Shown piece by piece: positions 31,936-40,417 of a DNA stretch of 53,856 nucleotides (position 1 is its first letter; the number at the start of each line of letters is the position of its first letter). Source of the DNA: an uncultured Mycobacteriaceae bacterium. Its GTDB lineage: Bacteria > Actinomycetota > Actinomycetes > Mycobacteriales > Mycobacteriaceae. The DNA lies in the NCBI GenBank assembly GCA_902826815.1, contig CADEGF010000023.1, positions 39,316 to 93,171 of the forward strand, in the 5' to 3' direction. The notes beneath the pieces are model-generated. The model was not told the DNA's origin, did no database searches, and saw only the letters and a program-made list of their open reading frames with translations. The translations under genes and the position numbers were made by a program.

Positions 31936-33051
31936 ATGGGTGATTCAACGCTGACGACTGAACTTGGCCGTGTGCTGGTCACCGGCGGCTCCGGCTTCGT
32001 CGGCGCCAACCTGGTGGCGGAACTGCTCGAGCGGGGCCACGAGGTGCGCTCGTTCGACCGCGCCCCATCCCCACTGCAAACGCATCCGCGGCTAGAGGTC
32101 ATCGAAGGCGACATCTGCGACAAAGACACCGTTGCGGCCTCTGTCGACGGGATCGACACCGTGTTCCACACCGCGGCGATCATCGACCTGATGGGTGGCT
32201 CGTCGGTCACCGACGAGTACCGCAGGCGCAGCTTCGCCGTCAACGTCGGCGGCACCGAGAACCTGGTCGTCGCCGCACAGCAAGCGGGCGTCAAGCGGTT
32301 CGTGTACACCGCGTCCAACAGCGTGGTGATGGGCGGCAAGCAGATCTCCAATGGTGACGAGACGCTGCCCTACACAGAGCGATTCAACGATCTCTACACC
32401 GAGACGAAGGTCGCAGCCGAGCAATTCGTCTTGTCGCAGAACGGCGTTCGCGACATGCTGACGTGCTCCATCCGGCCAAGCGGCATCTGGGGCCGCGGCG
32501 ACCAGACGATGTTCCGCAAGCTGTTCGAGAGCGTGCTGGCCGGGCACGTCAAGGTGCTTGTCGGTGGTAAGAACGCCAAACTGGATAACTCATACGTGCA
32601 CAACCTGATTCACGGGTTCATTCTGGCCGGCGAGCACCTGGTGCCCGGCGGTTCTGCGCCCGGGCAGGCGTACTTCATCAACGACGGTGAGCCGATCAAC
32701 ATGTTCGAGTTCTCCCGCCCCGTTGTGGAGGCGTGCGGACAGCGCTGGCCCAAGTTCCGCATCTCGGGCGCGTTCGTGCGGTGGATCATGACGATCTGGC
32801 AGTGGCTGCATTTCCGCGTCGGGCTGCCGAAGCCGCCGTTCGAGCCGCTCGCTGTCGAGCGCCTGTACCTCGACAACTACTTCTCCATCGCCAAGGCCCA
32901 GCGCGATCTCGGCTACCGCCCGCTGTTCACCACAGACCGGGCCATGGGTGACTGCCTGCCCTATTACACCGCGCTGTTCGAGCAGATGAAGGTGCAGACG
33001 CACGGCGACCATCGGGTGGAAGCCGTCACGGCGACGCACCCGGCGGGCTGA
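31936..33051 (+). CDS. hsd: 3-beta-hydroxysteroid dehydrogenase/isomerase
   Basis: A 371-residue extended SDR. The NAD-binding motif VTGGSGFVGANLVAELLERG (residues 15-34) is followed by VFHTAAIIDL, and a catalytic Tyr-Lys in DLYTETKVAAEQF with Ser in TASNSVV. The C-terminal part (FRVGLPKPPFEPLAVERLYLDNYFS) matches steroid-type 3-beta-HSDs. The enzyme oxidises cholesterol-type 3-beta-ols to 3-keto-4-ene products, the first ring step. Position after xseB matches Rv1106c. Regulation by KstR is predicted from the operator. Confidence 0.92.
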   Translation: MGDSTLTTELGRVLVTGGSGFVGANLVAELLERGHEVRSFDRAPSPLQTHPRLEVIEGDICDKDTVAASVDGIDTVFHTAAIIDLMGGSSVTDEYRRRSFAVNVGGTENLVVAAQQAGVKRFVYTASNSVVMGGKQISNGDETLPYTERFNDLYTETKVAAEQFVLSQNGVRDMLTCSIRPSGIWGRGDQTMFRKLFESVLAGHVKVLVGGKNAKLDNSYVHNLIHGFILAGEHLVPGGSAPGQAYFINDGEPINMFEFSRPVVEACGQRWPKFRISGAFVRWIMTIWQWLHFRVGLPKPPFEPLAVERLYLDNYFSIAKAQRDLGYRPLFTTDRAMGDCLPYYTALFEQMKVQTHGDHRVEAVTATHPAG

Positions 33052-33055
33052 TCTG

Positions 33056-33334
33056 TCAGTTGGTCAGGTGGACCGGGTGCCTGGTCACGGCCTCGATCCG
33101 GGAACCCGCGCGGTGAAGTAGGTCCGTGCCCAGTGCAATGAGTGCACGGGCCGCGGCAATCTCCTCGCCGATCATCGGCTGGCTGATGTCCGACGGGTTG
33201 CGGAAGGCGTCCCCGATGGCAATCATTTCGCCGTCGTCACCGAGTCGCGCCCGGACCGTCGCATGCGTATGCGTCGCGTCCTCGTCGAACTGGATGTCGA
33301 GATGCCAGTCGTTGTCGGTCGCTCTGTCGTGCAT
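33056..33334 (-). CDS. DUF1876 protein (Rv1738/Rv2632c-like)
   Basis: A 92-residue protein with HLDIQFDEDATHTHATVRARL, then SDISQPMIGEEIAAARALIALG. This is the DUF1876 fold seen in Rv1738 and Rv2632c, which are linked to dormancy and resemble ribosome-hibernation factors. ATG 33334 has GGAAGG upstream; the longer frame to 33556 is rejected. I saw no DosR box in the 163 bp to the sulfatase gene. Divergent from the sulfatase operon. Confidence 0.78.
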   Translation of the reverse strand: MHDRATDNDWHLDIQFDEDATHTHATVRARLGDDGEMIAIGDAFRNPSDISQPMIGEEIAAARALIALGTDLLHRAGSRIEAVTRHPVHLTN

Positions 33335-33497
33335 ATTGCCGCCTTCCCGCCTACAGCGTGCGCTATCGAGCCGACCGCAGCCCACGGTTCCGCAAATTTT
33401 CACTGGCAGCCTGCTGAAGCACTCACTTTTGCAGTCCGCACCTGCATAAGGTTGTACCGCACGATTCAAACAACGACGTGAATCGAAGGGGCACAAC

Positions 33498-35048
33498 ATG
33501 CCTGACGGCAAGCCGAACATTCTGGTCATCTGGGGCGATGACATCGGTATCAGCAACCTCAGCTGTTACAGCGACGGTCTCATGGGCTACCGCACACCGA
33601 ACATCGACCGCATCGCCAACGAAGGCATGCGGTTCACCGACTCCTACGGTGAGCAAAGCTGTACCGCAGGCCGCGCAGCCTTCATCAGTGGGCAAAGCGT
33701 GTACCGCACCGGAATGAGCAAGGTCGGTATGCCGGGCGTGGACATCGGCTGGGCAGCAGAAGATCCCACCATCGCCGAACTCCTCAAGCCGCTCGGTTAC
33801 GCGACAGGCCAGTTCGGCAAAAACCACTTCGGCGACCTCAACAAGTACCTGCCGACCGTGCACGGCTTTGACGAGTTCTACGGCAATCTCTATCACCTGA
33901 ACGCCGAGGAGGAGCCGGAGAGCGCCGACTACCCGCATAAGGATCAGTTCCCGCGGCTCTACGAATTCGCCCTGCCCCGCGGTGTGCTGGACTGCAAGGC
34001 TCTTGACGAAGACTCGACCGAGCCTGATGACCCGAAGTTCGGGCCGGTCGGCAAGCAGACGATCGAGGACACCGGGCCGCTCAACGCCAAGCGGATGGAG
34101 ACCATCGACGACGACGTCGCCGACCGCACGGTCGACTACATCAAGAGGCAGCACGCCGAGGGCAATCCGTTCTTCGTCTGGTGCAACTTCACCCATATGC
34201 ACCTCTACACCCACACCAAGCCGGAGAGCGTGGGGCAGGCCGGCCTGTGGCAGTCGCCGTACCACGACACGATGATCGACCACGACCGCAACGTGGGCAC
34301 GGTGCTCGACGCGCTCGACGAACTCGGGATCGCCGACGACACCATCGTCATCTATTCGACCGACAACGGTCCGCATCGCAACACCTGGCCCGACGGCGGC
34401 ACCACGCCGTTTCGCAGCGAGAAGGACACCAACTGGGAGGGTGCATTCCGGGTCCCTGAACTGATCCGGTGGCCAGGCAAGATCGAAGCCGGCTCGATCT
34501 CGAACGAGATCATCCAGCACCACGACTGGCTGCCCACTCTGCTGGCCGCGGCCGGCGAGCCCGACATCATCGAAAAACTCAAGAAGGGTCATACGGCCGG
34601 CGCGGACGGCAAGACCGACTACAAGGTGCACATCGACGGGTTCAACCTGCTGCCCTATCTGACCGGCGAGGTCGAAGCGAGTCCCCGCCGCGGCTTCTTC
34701 TACTTCTCGGACGACGGCGACTTGGTGGCAATGCGCTTTGAGAACTGGAAGATCGTGTTCCTCGAGCAGCGTTGCCCGGGCACCCTCCAGGTCTGGGCTG
34801 AGCCGTTCACCCATCTTCGAGTGCCGAAGTTGTTCAACTTGCGGACCGATCCCTACGAATTCGCTGACATCACGTCGAACACTTACTACGAGTGGTTCTT
34901 CCGGCGGGACTACTTCATGATCTATATGACGGCGATGGCATCCAAGTTCCTTGAAACATTCGAGGATTTCCCGCCGCGGCACGAACCGGCCAGCTTCAAC
35001 ATCGACCACGCGGTCGAGAAGCTCGAGAAGTTCCTGGCACGGGACTAG
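33498..35048 (+). CDS. Arylsulfatase (type I, formylglycine)
   Basis: A 516-residue alkaline-phosphatase-superfamily sulfatase. The N-terminal metal Asp pair is in LVIWGDDIGISN, the formylglycine motif is SCTAGRAAF (Cys to be oxidised), then GKNHFGD (Lys), FTHMHLY, and the metal Asp-Asn in YSTDNGPHRNTWPDGG. No signal peptide is visible, so it acts in the cytoplasm. AGGGG precedes the ATG. Its Cys must be converted by a formylglycine-generating enzyme, which is encoded two genes later in the same coupled operon. Sulfate-ester substrate unknown. Confidence 0.92.
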   Translation: MPDGKPNILVIWGDDIGISNLSCYSDGLMGYRTPNIDRIANEGMRFTDSYGEQSCTAGRAAFISGQSVYRTGMSKVGMPGVDIGWAAEDPTIAELLKPLGYATGQFGKNHFGDLNKYLPTVHGFDEFYGNLYHLNAEEEPESADYPHKDQFPRLYEFALPRGVLDCKALDEDSTEPDDPKFGPVGKQTIEDTGPLNAKRMETIDDDVADRTVDYIKRQHAEGNPFFVWCNFTHMHLYTHTKPESVGQAGLWQSPYHDTMIDHDRNVGTVLDALDELGIADDTIVIYSTDNGPHRNTWPDGGTTPFRSEKDTNWEGAFRVPELIRWPGKIEAGSISNEIIQHHDWLPTLLAAAGEPDIIEKLKKGHTAGADGKTDYKVHIDGFNLLPYLTGEVEASPRRGFFYFSDDGDLVAMRFENWKIVFLEQRCPGTLQVWAEPFTHLRVPKLFNLRTDPYEFADITSNTYYEWFFRRDYFMIYMTAMASKFLETFEDFPPRHEPASFNIDHAVEKLEKFLARD

Positions 35049-35944
35049 TGCTCGAGTCATGGCACGACGGGCCCACAAAGTCGGCGGTCGTCGACTTCGT
35101 CGGCCGCGTTACCGCAGAAGGTGGCCCCGACTTCGTTGCGCCGGAAGCACGCGTCGCAGTCTTCGACAACGACGGCACCCTGTGGTGCGAGAAGCCGATG
35201 TACATCCAGCTCGACTTCCTGCTGCGCCGATTCAAGGAGCAGGCCGAGGCGGATCCGTCGCTGCGAGACCAGCAGCCGTACAAGGCCGCCGTTACAGGCG
35301 ACCTGAAGTGGCTCGGCGACGCGGTCACCAAGCACTACCAGGGAGACGACGCCGACCTGAAACCGCTTATGGCAGCGATACTCAAGGCCCATCACGAGAT
35401 CACAGTCGAGGAGCACGCCAGCAGGGTCAATGCGTTCTTCGCCGAAGCCGAGCATCCGACGCTGGGCCGACCGTATACGTCATGCGGGTATGCGCCGATG
35501 GTTGAACTGCTCCGCTATTTGGAGGCCAGCGGTTTCACTTGTTACATCGTGTCCGGCGGCGGCCGGGATTTCATGCGTCCGGTGACCAGCGCGCTCTACG
35601 CGATACCACCGGAGCGGGTTGTCGGCAGTACCGTTGGTCTTGTCTACCGCGATGGACACCTGTACACGACAGACCAGCCGGAGTTTCTCGACGACGGGCC
35701 CATCAAGCCGGTGCGGCTGTGGAGCCGGATCGGACGCCGACCGATATTGGCCGCAGGCAATTCCAACGGCGATATCGAAATGCTCGAGTTCACCAGTGGC
35801 CTTCGGCTATTGGTGTTGCACGATGACGCGGATCGCGAGTTCGACTACGTCGCAGGCGCAGAGAAGTCGCTGGATCAGGCGAAGAGTGATGGCTGGACCG
35901 TCGTCAGCATGAAGAACGACTGGACGACCGTCTTCGGTGACTAG
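35048..35944 (+). CDS. HAD-superfamily phosphatase
   Basis: A 298-residue haloacid-dehalogenase-type phosphatase. Motif I is VFDNDGTLW, motif II the Ser in YIVSGGGRDFM, motif III the Lys in GPIKPVRLW, and motif IV the acidic pair in AGNSNGDIEML. It overlaps the sulfatase stop by 1 bp (TAGTG) and overlaps the FGE gene by 8 bp, so it is fixed in the sulfatase operon. It may remove a phosphate from the same substrate class the sulfatase attacks. Confidence 0.85.
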   Translation: MLESWHDGPTKSAVVDFVGRVTAEGGPDFVAPEARVAVFDNDGTLWCEKPMYIQLDFLLRRFKEQAEADPSLRDQQPYKAAVTGDLKWLGDAVTKHYQGDDADLKPLMAAILKAHHEITVEEHASRVNAFFAEAEHPTLGRPYTSCGYAPMVELLRYLEASGFTCYIVSGGGRDFMRPVTSALYAIPPERVVGSTVGLVYRDGHLYTTDQPEFLDDGPIKPVRLWSRIGRRPILAAGNSNGDIEMLEFTSGLRLLVLHDDADREFDYVAGAEKSLDQAKSDGWTVVSMKNDWTTVFGD

Positions 35945-36836
35945 CGATCTCGTCCGAATTCCCGCGCAGGCTTCCGTCGTCGGGTCCGACGCGCACTATC
36001 CAGAGGAGGGACCCGCGCACCCCGTCAGCGTCGACGAGTTCTGGATCCAGCCCCGTGCGGTGACCAACGCGGAATTCGCCGAATTCGTCGACGCCACAGG
36101 CTATGTCACGGTGGCGGAACGAACACTGAATCCCGATGACTTCCCCGATGCGCCGGCAGAGAACCTTCAGCCGGGGTCGATGGTGTTCACCCGCACGCAG
36201 GGGCCAGTCGACTTGCGGCACATGAGTCAGTGGTGGGCGTGGACGCCCGGCGCGTCCTGGCGGCATCCCGTCGGGCCGCACTCGTCGATCGACAAGCGCG
36301 CGAACCATCCTGTGGTGCACATCGCTTACCAGGATGCCGAAAGCTACGCAGACTGGGCGGGTCTCGCGTTGCCGACGGAGGCCGAGTGGGAGGTTGCCGC
36401 CCGCGGCGGACTCGAGGCCGCGACGTACACGTGGGGCGACGAACCCGAGCAGGGCCAACGGCTGGCGAACTACTGGCACGGCGACTTCCCCTGGCGCCCC
36501 GATGCCGGTTACGGCCGTACCACGCCCGTCGGCAGCTTCCCGGCCAACGATTACGGCCTGTTCGACATGGCGGGCAACGTCTGGGAGTGGACCTCTGACT
36601 GGTATGCCGACACCCGCGAGGGCGACCCGTGTTGTGAGGCAGGCAGTTACGACCCGCAGCAGTCGCAGTTCAAGGTGCCGCGCAAGGTGATCAAGGGCGG
36701 TTCATTTCTGTGCGCCGACAACTACTGCCTGCGCTATCGCCCCGCCGCCCGCAGGCCGCAGATGATCGACACCGGGATGAGCCATCTCGGCTTTCGCTGC
36801 GTTACGCGGACACCACCTGGAAAGATGCACGCGTGA
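35937..36836 (+). CDS. Formylglycine-generating enzyme (sulfatase maturase)
   Basis: A 299-residue FGE/SUMF1-type oxidase. The fold markers are WIQPRAVTNAEFAEFV, LPTEAEWEVAARGG, DMAGNVWEWTSDWY and KVIKGGSFLCADNYCLRYRP. The last carries the copper-binding active-site Cys pair (C..YC). It oxidises the Cys of CxAGR in sulfatases using O2. GTG start overlaps the HAD gene's stop region. It is equivalent in role to Rv0712. Its presence here makes the sulfatase operon self-sufficient. Confidence 0.92.
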   Translation: MTSDLVRIPAQASVVGSDAHYPEEGPAHPVSVDEFWIQPRAVTNAEFAEFVDATGYVTVAERTLNPDDFPDAPAENLQPGSMVFTRTQGPVDLRHMSQWWAWTPGASWRHPVGPHSSIDKRANHPVVHIAYQDAESYADWAGLALPTEAEWEVAARGGLEAATYTWGDEPEQGQRLANYWHGDFPWRPDAGYGRTTPVGSFPANDYGLFDMAGNVWEWTSDWYADTREGDPCCEAGSYDPQQSQFKVPRKVIKGGSFLCADNYCLRYRPAARRPQMIDTGMSHLGFRCVTRTPPGKMHA

Positions 36837-38173
36837 AGGACAGCGGCGTTCACTACGCACGCAACGGCTCGGTACGCCTTGCCTACCGCGCATTCGGTGA
36901 GGGCGACACCACACTGATTTGGATACCCGGCTGGATCAGTAATGCCGACATCCTGACCGCCCCGGACATGCCGTTCCAGGCCTTCCTTGACGAACTTGGC
37001 CGTGGCAACCAGCTGGTCGCGTGGGACAAGCGCGGCACCGGCCTTTCGGATCCGGTGACCCATGTCCCGCCGTTGGACGAGCGGATGGACGACCTGCACG
37101 CGGTGATGGACGCAGTAGGCGCAGACTCCGCGGCGCTGTTCGGTGTCTCAGAGGGCGGCCCGATGAGCATCCTGTTCGCCGCGACCTACCCTGAGCGCGT
37201 TGAGTCATTAGCGCTCTACGGCACGCTGGCCCGGTTCACTCCCGAGTTGCCGGATCACCCATGGGGTTTCACCACCGATCAGACGACTACGATCATCAAC
37301 GAGATCGAAAATCATTGGGGCGAAGGCGCACTCGCCGACCTGTTCTTCGGCGAAGTCGCGCGGATGCCCGGGTTTCTGGATTTCTATGGCCGTATTCAGC
37401 GGTTGGGAGCAAGCCCTGCGATGTGCCGCATGCTCTGGCATGCACTGTTGGAAAGTGACGTACGAGGCGTGCTGGGCTCGGTTCACACGCCGGCTCTCGT
37501 ACTGGGCCGGGCCGACGACCACGTGGCACCCATCGACGGTGCGCGCGCTCTGGCGGCGGCCATGCCCAATGCCCGCTTCCTCGAACTGCCCAACGGTCCG
37601 CATGGGCTGATGGATGAGGTATTGGCCAGCGAGGTGGTGAACTTCGTCCTCGGCAAACCTGCCGACGAATCGAGCGAACGCGTCCTTTCGACGGTTTTGT
37701 TCACCGACATCGTCGGGTCGACGGAACGAGTCAGTTCGCAGGGCGATGCGCAATGGCGTCGCCAGCTCGATGCACACGACAAGCTCGCCGACTGGCTCGT
37801 CGACAAGTACGGGGGGCGACGCGTCAAGCACACCGGCGGCGGCATGTTCGCGTTATTCGACGGCCCGACCAGGGCGGCGCGCTGCGCCCTCGAGATGGTT
37901 CCCGCACTCGCCGCGCGGGGTACCAACATCCGCGTTGGCGTCCACACCGGGGAATGCGAGCGGCGTGGCGACGAGTGGAGCGGGTTGGCCGTCCACGTCG
38001 GTGCGCGCATCGGCGCGATGGCGGGCGCCAACGAAGTGCTCGCCAGCCGAACCGTCCGCGACCTGTCGGCGGGATCCGGACTGACGTTCGACCCACTCGG
38101 TGCACAACGGCTCAAGGGCATCGCCGAGGAGGTCGAGGTCTTCCGGGTGACAACGCCGCCCGCTGACCCGTGA
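36833..38173 (+). CDS. Alpha/beta-hydrolase fused to a degenerate class III cyclase
   Basis: A 446-residue fusion. Residues 1-285 are an alpha/beta-hydrolase with Ser in GVSEGGPMS and late His in PNGPHGLM. Residues 285-440 are a cyclase homology domain. The first metal Asp is present (FTDIVGST, D292), but the position of the second metal Asp is Gly336 in KHTGGGMFALF, where active enzymes read GDG. The transition-state Asn is His in GLAVHVGARI. This is the Rv1900c (LipJ) architecture, known for altered active-site residues. It overlaps the FGE stop by 4 bp. It may sense or bind a nucleotide rather than make cAMP. Confidence 0.85.
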   Translation: MKDSGVHYARNGSVRLAYRAFGEGDTTLIWIPGWISNADILTAPDMPFQAFLDELGRGNQLVAWDKRGTGLSDPVTHVPPLDERMDDLHAVMDAVGADSAALFGVSEGGPMSILFAATYPERVESLALYGTLARFTPELPDHPWGFTTDQTTTIINEIENHWGEGALADLFFGEVARMPGFLDFYGRIQRLGASPAMCRMLWHALLESDVRGVLGSVHTPALVLGRADDHVAPIDGARALAAAMPNARFLELPNGPHGLMDEVLASEVVNFVLGKPADESSERVLSTVLFTDIVGSTERVSSQGDAQWRRQLDAHDKLADWLVDKYGGRRVKHTGGGMFALFDGPTRAARCALEMVPALAARGTNIRVGVHTGECERRGDEWSGLAVHVGARIGAMAGANEVLASRTVRDLSAGSGLTFDPLGAQRLKGIAEEVEVFRVTTPPADP

Positions 38174-38179
38174 AACGGA

Positions 38180-38641
38180 TCAGGCTTCGGCGGCCTTCTT
38201 GATCGCCGCAAGCGTGGCGGGTATGCCGGTCTTGGCCGCGTCGCTGCGTTGCTCGATCTGCGCCTCGGCATCGGCGCCGTACCGCTCGTGGAACCCCGCG
38301 ATGCCTGCGGGGAGGAACTCCCACGATTCAGTGAGCCTGGTGCCGTCGCCTTCGGGCTCGAGCGTGTAGCCCCAGTTCACCCAGCCGTTGTTCACCTGCC
38401 ACCCGAACTTCCGGCCGGGATCGGCGGCCACCACCTGGCTGCGGGTCTCCCATGTCCGCGCCGGGGTCTCGTTGCGCCCGGTGAACCACGCGCCCACCTG
38501 CGGTCCTGCGCCGTCGTCCCACCAGCAGGCCTTGCAGACAGGGCTCCACTCCCCCGTCCTCGTCACGTCGGACACCAGCGCGTACAGCTTGTCGGGCGGC
38601 ACCGCCACGAAGATCGAATCGGAGCGCTTGAGTTCAGTCAC
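38180..38641 (-). CDS. SRPBCC-family (START-like) protein
   Basis: A 153-residue ligand-binding protein of the polyketide-cyclase/START superfamily. It opens with SIFVAVPPDKLYALVSDVTRTGEWSPV and has a deep-cavity strand pattern (FGWQVNNGWVNWGYTLEPEGDGTRLTE split over residues 82-108). Such proteins bind hydrophobic ligands, including sterol-like ones. It ends 7 bp from the convergent cyclase fusion and is divergent from the SDR behind the KstR-type site, so it may share sterol control. Confidence 0.8.
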   Translation of the reverse strand: MTELKRSDSIFVAVPPDKLYALVSDVTRTGEWSPVCKACWWDDGAGPQVGAWFTGRNETPARTWETRSQVVAADPGRKFGWQVNNGWVNWGYTLEPEGDGTRLTESWEFLPAGIAGFHERYGADAEAQIEQRSDAAKTGIPATLAAIKKAAEA

Positions 38642-38705
38642 GGGTCGAGTCTGCCAGTCGGTAATCGGTCGCGGCTATTGCCTTTTCGGCGCCCGGGTGT
38701 GAAGT

Positions 38706-38719
38706 TAGAACACGTTCCA
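38706..38719. promoter_or_regulatory. KstR-type operator upstream of the SDR gene
   Basis: TAGAACACGTTCCA fits TnnAACnnGTTnnA exactly, with symmetric AGAAC/GTTC arms. It lies in the 100-bp gap between the divergent SRPBCC and SDR genes, 22 bp before the SDR ATG, so it could control both. Confidence 0.8.
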
Positions 38720-38741
38720 TCGCCGTCGAAAGGCCAACTGG

Positions 38742-39515
38742 ATGTGCAACAGTAGCGACCGGATCGCCGTGGTCATCGGCGCCGCATCCGGGATCGGCTG
38801 GGCGAGTGCACGCGCGCTGGCGGCCGACGGCTGCCGCGTGATGCTCGCGGACCGCAACGGCGACGGCGCCCGCGCCAAGGCCGCCGAACTCGGCGAACCG
38901 CACACCGCCGCGGAAGTCGACGTCACCGACGAAGCGTCGGTACAACGCCTCTTCGACGACATCGGCCCGCTCGACGTCGTGGTCAACTGCGCGGGCTTCG
39001 GCAGCCTCGGGCTGATCACCGATCTGGCGGTCGAGGAGTTCCGCTCCGTCATCGACGTCTGCCTGAACGGCTCGTTCATCGTCGCCAAGCACGCGGGCCA
39101 GAAGCTCCGCGCGGGCGGCTCGCTCGTGACGATCAGCTCGTTGAACGGCCGGCAGGCTGCGGTCGGCATGAGCGCCTACTGCTCGGCCAAGGCGGGGGTC
39201 TCGATGCTGACCCAGGTCGCTGCTCTGGAGTTGGGGCCGCGCGGGATCCGGGTCAACGCGATCTCCCCCGGCTTCGTCGATACCCCGCTCACGGAGGGCT
39301 CGTATCTCGTGCCCGGCCTCGTCGAGGACTATGTCGAGAACACCGCGCTCGGCCGCGCAGGTAAGCCGGAGGAGATCGCCGACGCCGTGGTCTTCCTGTG
39401 CTCGCCGAAGTCGGCATGGCTGACCGGTGAGGTGCTCGACCTCAACGGCGGCGCACACCTCAAACGCTATCCGGACGTGCTCGGCCATGTCATGAAACTG
39501 GCGGAGGCACAGTGA
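38742..39515 (+). CDS. Short-chain dehydrogenase (SDR), predicted KstR-controlled
   Basis: A 257-residue classical SDR. Cofactor motif GAASGIGWASARALAADG, NAG-type motif VVNCAGFGSLG, catalytic Ser in TISSLNG, and Tyr-Lys in SAYCSAKAGVSML. C-terminal LNGGAHLKRYPD is typical. The enzyme oxidises or reduces a hydroxyl/keto group with NAD(P). The perfect KstR-type site upstream suggests a sterol or steroid side-chain substrate. GAAAGG precedes the ATG. The second SDR follows 25 bp later. Confidence 0.85.
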   Translation: MCNSSDRIAVVIGAASGIGWASARALAADGCRVMLADRNGDGARAKAAELGEPHTAAEVDVTDEASVQRLFDDIGPLDVVVNCAGFGSLGLITDLAVEEFRSVIDVCLNGSFIVAKHAGQKLRAGGSLVTISSLNGRQAAVGMSAYCSAKAGVSMLTQVAALELGPRGIRVNAISPGFVDTPLTEGSYLVPGLVEDYVENTALGRAGKPEEIADAVVFLCSPKSAWLTGEVLDLNGGAHLKRYPDVLGHVMKLAEAQ

Positions 39516-39540
39516 CGAGCCCCCGGGCGAGGAACCGGCG

Positions 39541-40374
39541 ATGAAGAGTTTCACCGGTAAACAGGCAATCGTCACGGGTGCCGGATCGGGCATCGGCGCG
39601 GCGTTGTGCCGGGCGCTCGCCGACGCGGGCGCGGACGTCGTGTGCACCGACATCGACGGTGACGCCGCCGAGCGCACCGCGTCGTTGCTCGGCACGCAAG
39701 CCCGCTCGGCGCGCCTGGACGTCACCGACGCCGCAGCGGTACAGGCAACGGTCGATGATGTCGTCGCTCGCACCGGCAGGCTGGACCTGATGTTCAACAA
39801 CGCGGGCATCGTGTGGGGCGGCGACACCGAACTCCTCACGCTCGACCAGTGGAACGCCATCATCGACGTGAACGTCCGCGGCGTCGTGCACGGCGTCACG
39901 GCGGCATACCCCCAGATGATCAAGCAGGGCCACGGCCACATCGTCAACACCGCGTCGATGGCCGGCCTCACCGCGGCCGGACAGATCACCAGCTACGTGA
40001 TGACCAAACACGCGATCGTCGGGCTGTCGCTGGCGCTGCGCTCCGAAGCCGCCGCGCACGGCATCGGCGTCCTTGCGGTGTGCCCGTCGGCCATCGAAAC
40101 CCCGCTGCTCGACAAGGGCGCGATCGGCGGGTTCGACGGTAGGAACTACTTCCTGCAGGGCGGACGCTCGAAGTCGGCCTACGCCGCAGACCGGCTGGCG
40201 CAGGACACGCTTAACGCCGTCGAACGCAACAAGGCGCTGCTGGTCAGGCCGCGCAGCGCGCACGGCCAATGGTTGTTCGCCCGGCTGGCGCCAGCGTTGA
40301 TGCAGCGCGCGTCGATCGGCTTCATCAAGAGCCAACGATCGCACCAGGCCAAGGCCCGCTCGGACAAACGCTAG
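39541..40374 (+). CDS. Short-chain dehydrogenase (SDR)
   Basis: A 277-residue classical SDR. GAGSGIGAALCRALADAG, FNNAGIVWGG, Ser in NTASMAGL, and Tyr-Lys in ITSYVMTKHAIVGLS. The C-terminal extension (residues 215-277, LARLAPALMQRASIGFI) is longer than usual and hydrophobic, possibly membrane-contacting. It follows the KstR-linked SDR at a 25-bp distance and is probably in the same transcript, so it may share its substrate pathway. Confidence 0.85.
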   Translation: MKSFTGKQAIVTGAGSGIGAALCRALADAGADVVCTDIDGDAAERTASLLGTQARSARLDVTDAAAVQATVDDVVARTGRLDLMFNNAGIVWGGDTELLTLDQWNAIIDVNVRGVVHGVTAAYPQMIKQGHGHIVNTASMAGLTAAGQITSYVMTKHAIVGLSLALRSEAAAHGIGVLAVCPSAIETPLLDKGAIGGFDGRNYFLQGGRSKSAYAADRLAQDTLNAVERNKALLVRPRSAHGQWLFARLAPALMQRASIGFIKSQRSHQAKARSDKR

Positions 40375-40417
40375 AGCAAACCGCGTTTCCCGTGACGCGA
40401 CTGGCTACGGTAGGCCA

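Noticed and set aside
33335-33497. DosR box upstream of the DUF1876 gene
   Set aside because: Rv1738 relatives are DosR-controlled, so I looked for the GGGACT-type palindrome; none is present in this gap.
33423-35078. 551-residue minus-strand open frame
   Set aside because: Antisense to the arylsulfatase, whose FGly motif and metal residues are intact. The shadow lacks domain features.
40384-40394. AAACCGCGTTT as a third KstR-type site
   Set aside because: The AAC and GTT halves are separated by 3 nt, not 2, so it does not fit the consensus.
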